This document shows, in pieces, positions 34,694-47,298 of a stretch of DNA of 60,827 bases. Source of the DNA: an uncultured Candidatus Altimarinota bacterium. Its GTDB lineage: Bacteria; Patescibacteriota; Gracilibacteria; BD1-5; UBA6164. The notes beneath the pieces were generated by a model. The model was not told the origin of the DNA, made no database searches, and saw nothing but the letters and a program-made list of their open reading frames with translations. A program made the translations under genes and the position numbers. Positions within the stretch are counted from its first letter, which is position 1, and every line of letters starts with the position of its first letter. The DNA lies in the NCBI GenBank assembly GCA_937944145.1, contig CALDZK010000002.1, positions 1-60,827 on the forward strand. Direction: 5' to 3'.

Positions 34694-35305
34694 ATGAAAC
34701 TTGTATTTACAGGAATACAATGATGTGGAAAAGGAACACAAGCAAGGCTTATGGCAGATAAGTATGGTTTTAGGGTACTCGAGATGGGAACAGAGTTTAG
34801 AAGAGTTGTTTCGAGTGGGACAGAGCTATGAAATACTCTTAAAGATATCATGGAAAAAGGAGACCAGGTAAACTGAGAACTTGGGAGAAAGGTTATGGAA
34901 GAAGCAATAGCAAACTGTAAAGACGAAAAAGTAATCTATGATGGGTTTATACGTAATAGTTGGAATATAGAAGTATTTGATGAACTCGTACCAAACTACC
35001 AGGTAGTTTTATTTCATCTCTCAGAAGAGAAATCAAAACAGAGGCTTCTAGGAAGGATGTTTAATCCAAAAACAGGAGAAACATTTATGAGTGGAATAAC
35101 TCATGACCCAAAAACAGGAGACGAACTTATCACTAGATCCGATGATAATGAAGAAGGAATCGTTAAGAGAATCGATCTCTACAGGGAAGTAACTCTTCCT
35201 ATAGTTGAAGAACAGATCAAACAGTGAAAGGTAATAGAAATAAATGCAGATCAATCAGTAGAAGAAGTATTTGGAGAATTAGAACAAAAATTACACCTAA
35301 ATTAA
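34694..35305 (+). CDS. adk: Adenylate kinase
   Basis: Adk interconverts 2 ADP with ATP and AMP. The 203-residue product has the P-loop FTGIQGCGKGTQ, the AMP-site EMGTEFRR with the following helix, YDGFIRN (family GFPR with Pro replaced by Ile), and a LID region beginning GRMFNPKTGETF with no Cys4 zinc site. The start ATG at 34694 gives the usual short N-terminus before the P-loop; an in-frame ATG at 34679 would add MYHRF and sits against the terminator. It lies 5 bases before frmA. Confidence 0.92.
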
Positions 35306-35310
35306 AAAAT

Positions 35311-36420
<1,110 letters not shown>

Positions 36421-36425
36421 AAACT

Positions 36426-37583
36426 ATGTTTGCTTTTCAACTATGAAGAGAGTTCAAGCTCTCATTTTCAGAACTTTGGAGTGTTTTTCCAGACGCAATT
36501 TTTGAGTGTATCAGCGAAGATATATGTATACTTTCAGGAGTTGAGAAAAAAGATATTCTTACTTGGGCACCGAGGATGGGTGGAATTATAAAAGCTATCC
36601 AGCTTATAGAGTGATATAGATGAAATCCAAGTGAAACAATATTTGAAATCGCAGAGTTTCATGAGTGAAAATTTGCCTATGGAATTACGTATTTTTGATG
36701 AACTTGAGACTTGAAAAAGATACTCATGGATACAAAAAAACTCCTCAGAAAACATTCTATATCTTCTCGTTTTATCAATAAAAACTTTACTCCACTGAGT
36801 TCTGCTCAGATAATAGGAGAAAATCTTGTAAAAAAAGAAAGTGATTTTTCTATTGTTGATACTGGAAACACAGAGTATTTTGGAAAAACTATCTGGGTGC
36901 AGGATATAGACGGATACTCAAAGAGAGACTATGGAAAAACTCGTGATATGCAGGTAGGAATGCTCCCTCCAAAACTCGCTCAAATCATGGTAAATATCTC
37001 TGGTGGAAAAAAAGTATATGATCCCTTTTGTGGGCTTGGGACTATTCCTATAGAGTGTATACTGAGAGGAAATAAAGAAGTCTATGGGAGTGATATATCT
37101 GCTGAAAATACACAAAAAACTAAGAAAAATATAGCTTTTGTACAAAAAGAGTTCTCAAATAATATAAAAACTACTGAGTGTATTACTCTTGATGCTCGTG
37201 GTATTAGTAGTTCTCCCTTTTTGAAGAAATCAGACGCAATAGTTACCGAATGATATCTCGGGCAAGTATTTCAAAAATACTCTATTACTGAGAAGAAAAT
37301 AGCTGAGGAAAAACAAAAACTTCTCAGTATCTATAGAGATTTCTTTCTCTGACTGCAAAAAGCAAAATACCGTGGAACTGTAGTTATTTCTTTCCCTTTT
37401 TGGGAAGTACATGGGAAGTATCATTACTTCTCAGAAGTATACAAAATAGTCGAAAAACATTGTAAAATAGAGCACCTACTTCCCTATCATGAAACTATAA
37501 AACATACTCGTAGCGGAAGTCTGCTCTATAAAAGAAAGGATCAGGTAGTTGGGAGAGAGATATTTAAGTTGAAAATACAATAA
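36426..37583 (+). CDS. UPF0020/Trm11-G10-type RNA (guanine-N2) methyltransferase
   Basis: This 385-residue protein is a SAM-dependent RNA methyltransferase with an N-terminal THUMP-like half and a C-terminal Rossmann domain. The SAM motif VYDPFCGLGTIPIE is clear, followed by VYGSDISAENTQKT. In the archaeal/eukaryal Trm-G10 and Trm11 group the motif IV is DPPYG; here the equivalent position reads AIVTEGYLGQV, so the usual DPPY is replaced by TEGYLG. It follows frmA by 5 bases and is probably in the adk-frmA transcript. Likely acts on tRNA guanosine; the target is not certain. Confidence 0.78.
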
Positions 37584-37593
37584 AAATATAGTA

Positions 37594-37627
37594 AAATTAT
37601 ATCTAGATATTTAGATATAATTTTTTT
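37594..37627 (+). terminator. Terminator before the 37630 gene
   Basis: A 12-bp perfect stem (AAATTATATCTA / TAGATATAATTT) with a 6-base loop and T-run ends 2 bases before the next ATG. TTGAAA (37569) and TAAAAT (37592) 17 bp apart could start the next gene. Confidence 0.7.
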
Positions 37628-37629
37628 GT

Positions 37630-39033
37630 ATGCCTCAAGCTCTAGTTTGATGAATAGATGAATTCACAAAAATAAATTACTGAAAAGAAGGAGAAAACTT
37701 TGATAGTGTAGAACTATCAGGGATTTTACATTTGTTTAATTTAAAAGATATATCAGATGAAGAGTTAGAAAAAAGAGTTTCAAACTTACTATGAAAAGAT
37801 CATGATATACATTCTCCTGAGACCCTTACATATGTCACATCACTCTACCAAAAAGCACTTACTACTTATAAAAATACTTTTCTGATAGATATTAAAGAAC
37901 CGTTTGTGTCTCAAAAATTTCATTCAGGCAGTGATATTATAAGATTTCTAAAACTCACAGCAACCTCCTGACACAAAGAAAGAAGACAGATATATTGCGA
38001 TCTTGTAAAAATGACGTTTTGTCACCATGAAGTAGAGAGACACCCACAGATGAAATACGCAGAAGAAAATACAAAACAATTTATTGCTAATAATTATTTG
38101 AAGTCTTGTGTTCCTGAAATAGGAAATTTTGATTTTGATCTATCAAAAATCATGGAAAAAAAAGAATGAAAAGACTATTATGAGACAAGAGGGACATATT
38201 CTAAAGTACTCCCTAACGGGCAAAGAAAAAAAATAAACTGTACCCTTCGTTATAGGTGAAAATCTGCTGATAAGATGCTTGTTAAGATGCTATGAAACAA
38301 AACCTGAAGTGCAAAAATAATGAACATCATTAAAGATTCAATAGGGATAGAACTCGAAGCTGATAATAAGGAAGAATCGTTTCACCTGTTAGAATACCAA
38401 TACTATGTTCATAAAAAACATGGAAATATAGAGCAGACTGAGTTTCGTCAAAAATTATGATTTTATACACAAGAGGATATAAAAGATTTTTGTGATAAAC
38501 AAGAAGCTTCAAATGAATTTAGAGAGTATATCTCTACAAAGTTATCAGCTCTCAAAAAAAGTAACGGTACGGCAAAATACCAAGACTGTAAGTTACAATG
38601 AATGATAGATCTAGGGGATGGAATGCTTAATGGTTGCGAATCAAGGGTAGTAATCAAATGAAATAAAAATCAAAGTGGTCTCTCTGCTTCAGAAATAGTA
38701 GATGGAAAAAAAGTTATTGAAGCAATGATAGGTCTAAGGTGATGGGTATCAAAAAGCTATATAAAAAGTGTTATAAAAAATATTTGAGAACTCCCTAATA
38801 TATATAAAAACAACAACTCTATAGAAAGTGAATTTTTAAAAAATTTAATAAAAGTCCCAGTTCCTAAACTCAATAGAAATATTTTTTCTACTACATCTCG
38901 ATTAGAAGAAGTAATAACAAATGCATCTACGTATCCTGATTTTATCGTCAGTGCCATAAAAAAAAGCTTTTTCCCGAAGCTCTGCCTAGAAGAGGTTGTA
39001 AATCATGTAAGAGCTAAAGCTCAAGAGATATAA
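37630..39033 (+). CDS. Uncharacterised protein with weak RelA/SpoT-like segment
   Basis: This 467-residue protein is not recognised with confidence. The N-terminal 200 residues are helical. A central stretch, LRYRGKSADKMLVKMLG then KIMNIIKDSIGIELEAD, and a later GCESRVVIKGNKNQSGLSAS recall the 'S..K...K......DliGiRi' and strand patterns of RelA/SpoT-like nucleotidyltransferases, but catalytic residues cannot be matched, so this is only a suggestion. There is no signal peptide. The ATG follows a terminator T-run by two bases. Confidence 0.5.
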
Positions 39034-39034
39034 A

Positions 39035-39349
39035 CTACTGCTTATTCCACGCATCTATCCCTCACTCTAAATCACAAGCAAAAGCAAATCACTGTTCTTT
39101 CATATATTCTCTCATAGTAGCGCTTCTATTTCCATGCCAACAGTAGATCAGATAAGGCTTTGATTTATCTAGTTTTTGTACCTGTATCCTCCATAGAGGC
39201 ATATTTACATTGATGAGAGTTTGGTCTTCTGAGATTTTTCCATAGGTCTCAAGCTCCCCTCGAGTACGAGAATCTATAAGTGTATACTTCCCTGTTTCGA
39301 GTTCTGCCTTGAAATCCTCGAGAGATATCTGTGTAAATTTTTCTACCAT
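39035..39349 (-). CDS. Rhodanese-like sulfurtransferase
   Basis: This 104-residue single-domain rhodanese carries persulfide on an active-site Cys. The loop IYCWHGNRSATM gives the CxxGxRS arrangement, with the Cys followed by a Trp-His-Gly-Asn-Arg turn. Upstream are TLIDSRTRGELETYGKISED and the closing CDLEGGIDAWNKQ, standard for the fold. Its ATG overlaps the stop region of a 29-residue membrane peptide gene, with which it is likely co-translated. Confidence 0.9.
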
Positions 39350-39432
39350 AATTTTATGATAATTATATAAATTATTACTAGTATAACTGGAAGAAGGATA
39401 ATTCCATAGAGTTTTGCGAGTTTTTGAAACAT
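39343..39432 (-). CDS. 29-residue predicted membrane peptide
   Basis: An ATG at 39432 opens a 29-codon frame, too short for most gene finders, with no TGA. After MFQKLAKL comes one continuous hydrophobic helix, YGIILLPVILVIIYIIIIKLW. Its stop overlaps the start of the rhodanese gene, and its start lies 6 bases after the zinc-ribbon gene's stop, so all three look like one compact operon. Tiny single-helix peptides often bind larger membrane partners. Function unknown; codon content alone cannot prove expression. Confidence 0.55.
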   Translation of the reverse strand: MFQKLAKLYGIILLPVILVIIYIIIIKLW

Positions 39433-39438
39433 ATATCT

Positions 39439-39756
39439 CTATCTTACAATTATATCACTAGCTTTTTGCTGAATAGAATATGTAGTAGGAGTAACTGTAA
39501 AAGTTCCTCAAACTTTTCAAAAATTGACATTTGATCTTATTTCTTCAAGATTTTCAGGAAGATCGTTTTCTGGACAGCCACAGGTATCACACCTAGTACC
39601 TGTTCAATTTCTCACAACAGTACGATTGTCACAACTATTACATATTACTCAGATATACCCCTGACTCAAAGACTCCACACGCTCAAGTTTTTCTTTATCT
39701 ATAGCATCTTGTACCGGAGTAAATCATTTCATTGTAAAAGAATGTTGTATATTCAT
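39439..39756 (-). CDS. Small zinc-ribbon protein
   Basis: This 105-residue protein has a Cys4-type zinc finger: VICNSCDN (CxxC), then CDTCGC (CxxC), separated by 14 residues with a glycine-rich bend, a rubredoxin-like knuckle. A short acidic helix and a beta-rich tail follow. The C-terminal TFTVTPTTYSIQQKASDIIV looks like an extra strand pair. Downstream genes encode a membrane peptide and a rhodanese, so a role in sulfur or metal handling is possible but not shown. Confidence 0.65.
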
Positions 39757-39802
39757 AGTCTTATACTTATCTAAATATTTAAATAAATAATAATTATTTT
39801 TT

Positions 39803-41881
39803 CTATTTAGCAATACTTCCTACTAAAACATATCTATTCATACTCTCTATTTTTATGGATACGGTATCTCCTATCTGTATAGAATCATCTTTGGGAAAAA
39901 ATACTTCTTTAAAATTACGAGTTCTTCCAAAAAACTGATCATCTTTTTCTCCAGATACAAGGATATCCTCCACTCTTCAGATCATAAGAGCGTTTCTCTT
40001 CTGAATATTTTCTAGGAGGAGGTCATTGAGAATACTCCACCTCTCAGCTTTTATATCGTCAGGAACATCATCTGGATATATCTTTGCAGCAAGAGTCTGG
40101 GGTCTAACACTGTAGCGTGCTATATAGGCAAAGTCAAACTCGCACTCTCTAAATGCTTTGACAGTATCCTGAAACATCTCATCAGTCTCTCCACTATACC
40201 CTACGATAATATCTGTAGAGATAGAAAACAAAGGATCTTTACTTCTGAGATATTGCACTTGGTCACGAAATGCTTCATAGGTATGCTTACGATTCATCTT
40301 CTTGAGCATCTGGTTATTTCCAGACTGGAGTGCAAAATGCAGGTAATTACAGGTACTTCTCAGATCAAAATGCGCATCAAGGACGTCACGAGTCATGTCA
40401 TGAGGATTACTCGATGTAAACCTTACTCGCTCTATTTCTGGAATAGAATCTATGCCTTCTAGAAGACTCCTAAAAGGTGAACGAAAAGTATGTTTCCATA
40501 CGATACTCTCAAATTCTTTCCAGTTATGTGCACGATGAAGTTTTTCTCTGTTTGTTTCATCTATACTTTTATTCCATGTCTGATCAAAGATAATAACTTC
40601 TACATCTAGACAGTGCTTTATATAATCTCCTATATGATGAGGGGCATCATCTATCACTATATCTAGTTTATATTTTTGAGCTGCTTTGTATTTGGTATCT
40701 TCCCCTGATTCTAGGATAAAAACTATTTCTTCAAAAAAATTATCTGAGAATTCTTTTTTTAGAAACACCTCTGTATCTTGTCTCTCTTCTGGACTACGAG
40801 AAGTTATTATGTAGAGGAGATGTCATTTTTTGTGAAGGTTTTGTAGTACCTGTTTAGAGTCTGGATGAAGATGAAGTGAGTTTTTATTTTTACGAGAATA
40901 ATCTTTGTACTCTTTTCTGAGATCTTGTATGCCATTGAAATCAAAGCTACGGATATCATCCATCTGCACTATATCATGAAACTTTCTATTATAGATTTCA
41001 AGTATCTCGACTGACCATACAACTAGAAGTGTGTCATCTATATCTATCCCTATTTTGAGTTTTTTGTCTCAGGTATTCCAGCTACTTGTTTCACTGTTCC
41101 AGAGTTTTTTGTCTATAAACTGTTTCCCGTAACTATTTACGTTTTGCCCGAGAAGCGTTATCTCTGTAGCTCAGTTTTCTGCTGCTTCTCTACACTCTGC
41201 AATAATTTCATCATGAGATCGACTGGTCTCGAGTCCCCTAGTGTATGGGACAATACAAAAACTACAGTAGTTATCACACCCTGTTTGGATGATTACATTT
41301 GCAGAAAAAGGATTTTCTCTTTGTTGGACTTGTTTGAGATAGTCATCGAACTTGTCTTCTTGGCCTATTTTTTCACCATAGATATGTGTGAGTATATGAG
41401 GAACATACTTCGTCTCTTCTATACGAAGAGTAAAGTCTATTTGCTGGCTACGTGGAAAGAGTTTGTCATCACTGTTGTATATCCCAGACAACTCCTCCAC
41501 GAGCTCGATGGTACTGGTTTTTCTTCTCTTTGTATCCTCGTCTAAGTATCTCTTGGCTATACCAGTCTTTCGTACCATACAACCCGTTATTCCAGCTATG
41601 ATCTGTCATGTAGTCTCACCTCTCTGCTCTGCAGGAGAAAAAGAAGCTGCATCAGTATGATCTTTAAGCCTTCTAGTATTTTCTTTTTTTATCTCATGGA
41701 GCATTCCAAATACTCTATCTTCTCATTTTTGTCTGACACTACAGGTATTAAATACTACGATATCAGCCTCTTGCCAAGATGATACCTTCATAAAACCTGA
41801 TTGAAGTAAGACCATATTAATCTTCTCACTATCAGCTTGATTCATCTGGCAGCCAAATGTCTGTATGAAGTATTTTTTCAC
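39803..41881 (-). CDS. miaB: tRNA methylthiotransferase MiaB with inserted HAD phosphatase domain
   Basis: MiaB adds a methylthio group to i6A37 of tRNAs using two 4Fe-4S clusters. The 692-residue product begins with the UPF0004 cluster motifs [26 protein letters not shown] and TGCMVRKTG. The radical SAM cluster is C202xxxC206xxC209 in GCDNYCSFC. After [11 protein letters not shown] (ending at residue 252) the MiaB fold is interrupted by about 213 residues and resumes at about residue 466 with the [18 protein letters not shown] strand, followed by [14 protein letters not shown] and a C-terminal TRAM domain. The insert (residues 253-465) is a complete HAD-type domain: [10 protein letters not shown] (Asp280, Asp282), IITSRSPEE and VIDDAPHH, like the NT5C group of nucleotidases. 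The frame is unbroken. The start is GTG at 41881, after GGGAAAG. Normal MiaB is about 440 residues. Confidence 0.9.
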
Positions 41882-41942
41882 GCGTACTTTCCCTATAAAT
41901 AGTTATATTATGCAAGTATAATCACTTTTATTATGGGTCAAT

Positions 41943-41972
41943 AAAAAAGCTCTGATTTTTCAGAGCTTTTTT
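41943..41972 (-). terminator. Terminator of the 42744-41998 gene
   Basis: A 13-bp perfect stem (AAAAAAGCTCTGA / TCAGAGCTTTTTT) with a 4-base loop, downstream of that gene's stop and upstream of miaB. Confidence 0.85.
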
Positions 41973-41997
41973 GTATTACTAATAGTGTTTTTACATT

Positions 41998-42744
41998 TTA
42001 TTTCTTATCATATTGAGTATTAAAGTGATCTCAACTTAACTTATAAATATGTATATTACGCCTAATCCATTCAATATCTTGGCTAACAAGTTTTTTTCCT
42101 CCTATAAATATTAATGCATTATCGTTTAAATATCTCAATTCCATCATTCTATTTCTTCCCATTGCGATAAAGTTCTGTGCGCCAATAGATTTAATAGTAT
42201 CTAATTCAAGGTATGCGAATATAAATCTCATTCCATTTAATTGTTCCGTACTCATTTCTAAGAAATTTTCTGTTCCAATTACACGGAACTGCTCAAGTGT
42301 ATAAAAGCCGTGTCCTATTTCTTCTAATTTATCGATAGGAGTTTCTAATATTCTTTCTCCAGTAATTTCTTTTAAGATTTCAGGTGCTATATGTCTCAGG
42401 CTACTAATCCTATCATAATTCATTCTGTTGTCTATGATTGTTTCTAATCATAAAGCTACTTGCTTATCTCAATCTAAAAAGACCTCTATTCACCTTGCTT
42501 TTTCTGAGTCCAAAAGAGATAAGAGCTCTTCAGATATTATAGAATGTTTAAGATTAGTGTTTCCCTTTGTAGAGGTTTCCTCATTACAATTAAGTTGAGT
42601 ATCTGATTGTTCAATAGCATACGTATGATTAGGAGTATTCAGAATTTGAATACCCGCTAATATAGATGCAGATATAAGATTGCGTATACTACTCGGTGAT
42701 ATATACGTTCTTATATCCTCTACTCCAGTCTTTATGGTTTCCAT
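41998..42744 (-). CDS. Hypothetical protein with short repeats
   Basis: This 248-residue protein is not recognised. The first 45 residues hold a moderately hydrophobic stretch (NLISASILAGIQIL), possibly a membrane or signal segment. The second half consists of degenerate ~20-residue units built around 'IGxxxFxxMxxxxLxxMRxI' (for example FRVIGTENFLEMSTEQLNGM and IKSIGAQNFIAMGRNRMMEL), suggesting a small solenoid for binding. The start is ATG at 42744. The terminator at 41943 ends the transcript. Unknown role. Confidence 0.6.
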
Positions 42745-42843
42745 AAAAATACTTTGTTATAATATAATTAATATTATAAATTTAATAAATAAAAAGTCAA
42801 ACAAAACTACCTGACTTTTATATACTGAAAAAATTTTCTATTT

Positions 42844-44367
42844 CTACACCCCCAAAAACATAAAATACACAGCAACACTTGCCATAGATACTTGAACGAG
42901 CATAAGAGGAAATGCGAGTTTGAAGTATTCCATAAATGAGAGATGGTATTTTTCTTTTTCGAGGAGTCCTGCAGCTACGAGATTGGCACTGGCTCAGATA
43001 AGTGTCCCATTTCACCCAAGACACGCTCCAAAGGCAAGTGACCACCAGAGGAAACCAGCATCTATTCCCTGACCTGCATAGAAATTGATAAGACTCGCAG
43101 TAACAGGAAGCATCACTGCTGTAAATGGGATATTGTCCAAAAATGCTGAAAATATAGCAGATATCCACAGTATAGCCAGAGCACAGTAGAGGAGATTATC
43201 TCCAAAAGTGATCTGTATCTGATTTGCAGCCAGATCGAGAACACCAGTATGTTCTACAGCCCCAACAATCATAAAGAGAAATATAAAGAACCCGATGACG
43301 AGCCACTCAACATCATTTGAAAAGGTCTTATGAATTCTTTCTTCCATGAGTTCTCTGGATTTATGGCATTTTCAAAACTTTCTTCTGATGAGTCTGTCAC
43401 GTATGAGCATCAAAAGTGCAGCCCCCATAATAGCAGGAATAGCCGCAGGCATATGAAAAAATCCATGGAGAAAGAAAAATATAATCACAAGAGTGAGGAC
43501 AGAGAGCGAAGCTACAAGCAGTTTTTTATGTTTGATTCTATAAGTAGACTTCATTTCTCTGAGTTGTTTGTCAAAGTTTTTTATCTTTTTTGCTTTACTG
43601 AGTTCTCATTTCATCAGACTATAGAGACTGACAGCGATGATAATACACATCACTACTACTGGAAATCAGAGGTTCAAAATAAATGAGTTAAACGAAAGTC
43701 CAGCAAAACTCCCTATCATGATGTTTGGTGGATCACCGATAAGAGTCGCAGTACCTCAGAGATTTGAGGCAATGATCATCGGAATAATAAACCTGACAGG
43801 ATTGAGTTCAAGTATACGAGCAATACCAATAGCGACAGGAACTATGAGAAATATCGTCGTAACATTATCGAGAAATGCTGAAAGTATAGCAGTAATAAAA
43901 AAGAAAGAAAAAAAGAGTATCGTGACTTTTCCTCTAGAAATTTCAAAGAGCTTTACAGCGATCCATTCAAACAAATGCGTCTGCCCTAGAACTCCAACGA
44001 TCATCATCATCCCAACCAAAAGTGCTATCACTTCTCCATCTATCGAAGCAAATGCTTGATCGAGAGTCAATACTCGGAGCTCTGGTATGAAATGACCAAA
44101 TGCGTAGGTCATAAACATCAGTGCTGCAGCAATAAAAAAAACTACCAGTGTCCTGTGAACTTTCTCTGTAGCGACCAGTGTGATAACTAGAAACATCACG
44201 AGTGATACGAGAATTCAAACTGCGATATTGAACGCATTGGGACTATGTGTAGCTGTAGTTACCAGAGCATCTGATGAAGAAAATACAGATTGTATAAATA
44301 GTGTATTTCCAAATATGCTGGCCAGTAGTATTTTCAACCATGAGCATCAACGAACTCCTTCTTCCAT
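42844..44367 (-). CDS. ArsB/NhaD-type ion transporter
   Basis: This 507-residue membrane protein belongs to the ion-transporter superfamily that includes ArsB arsenite pumps, NhaD Na+/H+ antiporters and CitM. It has about 12 hydrophobic segments and the duplicated signature: GTATLIGDPPNIMIGS in the first half and GNGTLIGASANLVAAG in the second, each preceded by an LDN motif (SAFLDNVTT, SAFLDNIPF). The DPPN and SANL pairs fit NhaD-like antiporters slightly better than ArsB, but the ion cannot be decided. A central charged loop (about 250-300) splits the halves. Confidence 0.87.
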
Positions 44368-44455
44368 AATAAAATTCTTAAAAAAGTAAATGAAACGGAC
44401 CTGTTTTAGTCAGAAAAAAAATAAAGTCAAAAGAAATTGTGAAAATACTTATTTT

Positions 44456-44483
44456 TTGACTCTTTTATAAAAAATACTATAAA
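44456..44483 (+). promoter_or_regulatory. Putative promoter of the 44517 gene
   Basis: TTGACT (44456-44461) and TATAAA (44478-44483) are separated by 16 bp, 33 bases before the ATG. Confidence 0.55.
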
Positions 44484-44516
44484 TTTAAATAGAGATTATA
44501 TATAACCTAAAAAACT

Positions 44517-45304
44517 ATGTGAATAAATAGTATGGACGAAATAGATGCTACAGGTGAGCATATGAAAAATCTAAAATCAGAGCTCTGAGAGAGGTTGTTT
44601 CGACTTACTTCTGCAAATAAACATAATCCTAACTGTATTGATGGGAGAGATAGTGACAATGCGAGACCTTCTATTCCTGGAGGAAAATTTGGTGCTTTAG
44701 GAGTAGTTTTTGCAGCCATTGATAGCATGATAGGAGCAGATTATGATAGAGAACAAATCACTAAAATAGTAAAACAGTATTTTGGTGGAAAACTATGAGG
44801 ACATAGTGATACCCATAAACAATCAAATCAACCAGGACATGAGTGTGATGGCTGTGGTCATGTATATAGGTTGCTTCACGAAGGAACTGAGAGATATAAT
44901 TTACAATCAGAAAGTGTGCAATCCTTGGTCGAGCAGATCATATCTACAGAGAATACAGAAATAGATGTATTAGAAGGAACTCATCAAGAGAGATCGGTCA
45001 TTATTGTAAACGCTCCTGGATACGGTAAAGATCTAGTGGAAGAAAATGACAGGATTTTGTATATAATGCTGCTTATAGTACTGATATATACAAACAAATG
45101 TCTGGAAAACTCTCTTATGTATTAAAAATCCCCCAACATAAATTAGTTGATGCATTATTAGAACAAGCAGAAAATCATGTTATGACAACTGCTGGAGATC
45201 TCGCAAAGTGACTTCCAGTTTTTGAGGTATCGTGAGTGGATGTAGATACTCATGGGGTTTTGAAAGATTGTACCATAAAACATATAATGGATGTTCCCCA
45301 ATAA
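44517..45304 (+). pseudogene. Unknown protein, frameshifted near 45050
   Basis: The open frame from ATG 44517 ends at TAA 45123 (202 residues), but from about 45053 the -1 frame continues in a protein-like sequence (DFVYNAAYSTDIYKQMSGKL ... HIMDVPQ) to TAA 45302-45304, while the original frame degenerates after EENDR. One indel near 45043-45053 would give a product of about 262 residues. The protein is not recognised. It has SIPGGKFGALGVVFAAIDSM, a metal-site-like GGHSDTH followed by HECDGCGHVYRLLHE, and IIVNAPGYG. The gene stands alone with its own promoter and terminator. Confidence 0.6.
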
Positions 45305-45306
45305 AG

Positions 45307-45332
45307 AAAGGAGAGAAATAATCTCTCTTTTT
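45307..45332 (+). terminator. Terminator after the frameshifted gene
   Basis: A 10-bp stem (AAAGGAGAGA / TCTCTCTTTT, one G-T pair) with a 5-base loop and T-run, directly after the stop of the shifted frame. Its position supports the shifted frame as the real gene end. Confidence 0.7.
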
Positions 45333-45335
45333 CTA

Positions 45336-45363
45336 TTGAAAAGCTGTCTCTAAAAACTATACT
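45336..45363 (+). promoter_or_regulatory. Putative promoter of the ddl operon
   Basis: TTGAAA (45336-45341) and TATACT (45358-45363) with a 16-bp spacer, 32 bases before ddl. Confidence 0.5.
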
Positions 45364-45395
45364 AAGTACTAATATAGTATTTAGTAATTTCATAT

Positions 45396-46541
<1,146 letters not shown>

Positions 46542-46544
46542 TAT

Positions 46545-47297
46545 ATGGATCCAAAAAAATGCATTGTCTGAAACACGGTCACAACGTATCTGCAGAGTAA
46601 AAACAAAGATCCAAAAAATACTTTGTTATTTTTGCATGGTTGGATGCAAGACAAGGATTCTTTTCAGGATATTTTTTCCATTTTAGACGACAAAGATATA
46701 CCATACATCTCCCTAGATCTTCCATGATTTGGTGGAAGTGAGCTAGTATCAAGTGATATGCAGATAGAAGACTATGGGAAATTTGTAATAAACTTTATAG
46801 AAAAACAAGAGTTAAAAAACCCTGTTCTTGTGGGACATTCGTTTGGAGGGAGAGTATCCATATATCTCGGAAGTTTGTATGAAAATATCTCTAAAGTCGT
46901 TCTCATATGAGCTGCAGGTATTGCTCCTGAGATGAATCCTCTCAGGTTCGCTATTGTAAAAACTGGAAAAATTATTCTCTCTCTACCATGACTCAGAACA
47001 GTTTGAAAAAAAATAAAAGCAAAAACTGCAGCAGATGATTATATATCTGCTGGAAAGATGACACAGATATATAGAAATACTATTGTAAATGACTTGCAGC
47101 ACTATATGAAACAAGTATGATTCCCTACACTCATGATCTGGTGAAAAGATGACGATCAAGTAACAATAGACGAAGCAAGAATTATGCATAGTCACATAGA
47201 GGACTCTGAGCTACATATCTTAGATGGAACTCATTTCATTCACCAGGAAAAAGTTTCTGAGGTAACAAAACTTATATTAGATTTTATAAATAATTAG
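46545..47297 (+). CDS. Alpha/beta hydrolase
   Basis: This 250-residue cytosolic hydrolase has the fold signature LLFLHGWMQDKDSF (oxyanion HG), the nucleophile elbow VGHSFGGRVS with Ser99, a candidate acid Asp in WGKDDDQVT and the His in LDGTHFIHQE. The triad is complete. It resembles generic esterases or C-C hydrolases of the MhpC type; the substrate is unknown. Its place between ddl and murF is reported for other CPR-like operons only by inference; it could act on carrier or precursor esters. Confidence 0.88.
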
Positions 47298-47298
47298 T

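Noticed and set aside
37630-39033. Calling the gene a RelA/SpoT synthetase
   Set aside because: Only loose pattern similarity; catalytic residues were not identified.
45040-45060. Programmed -1 frameshift in the 44517 gene
   Set aside because: No canonical X-XXY-YYZ heptamer and no clear downstream pseudoknot; an indel in the AAAA run or GG is simpler.
46545-47297. Assigning the alpha/beta hydrolase a specific peptidoglycan function
   Set aside because: Only the general triad is visible; position between ddl and murF is not enough.
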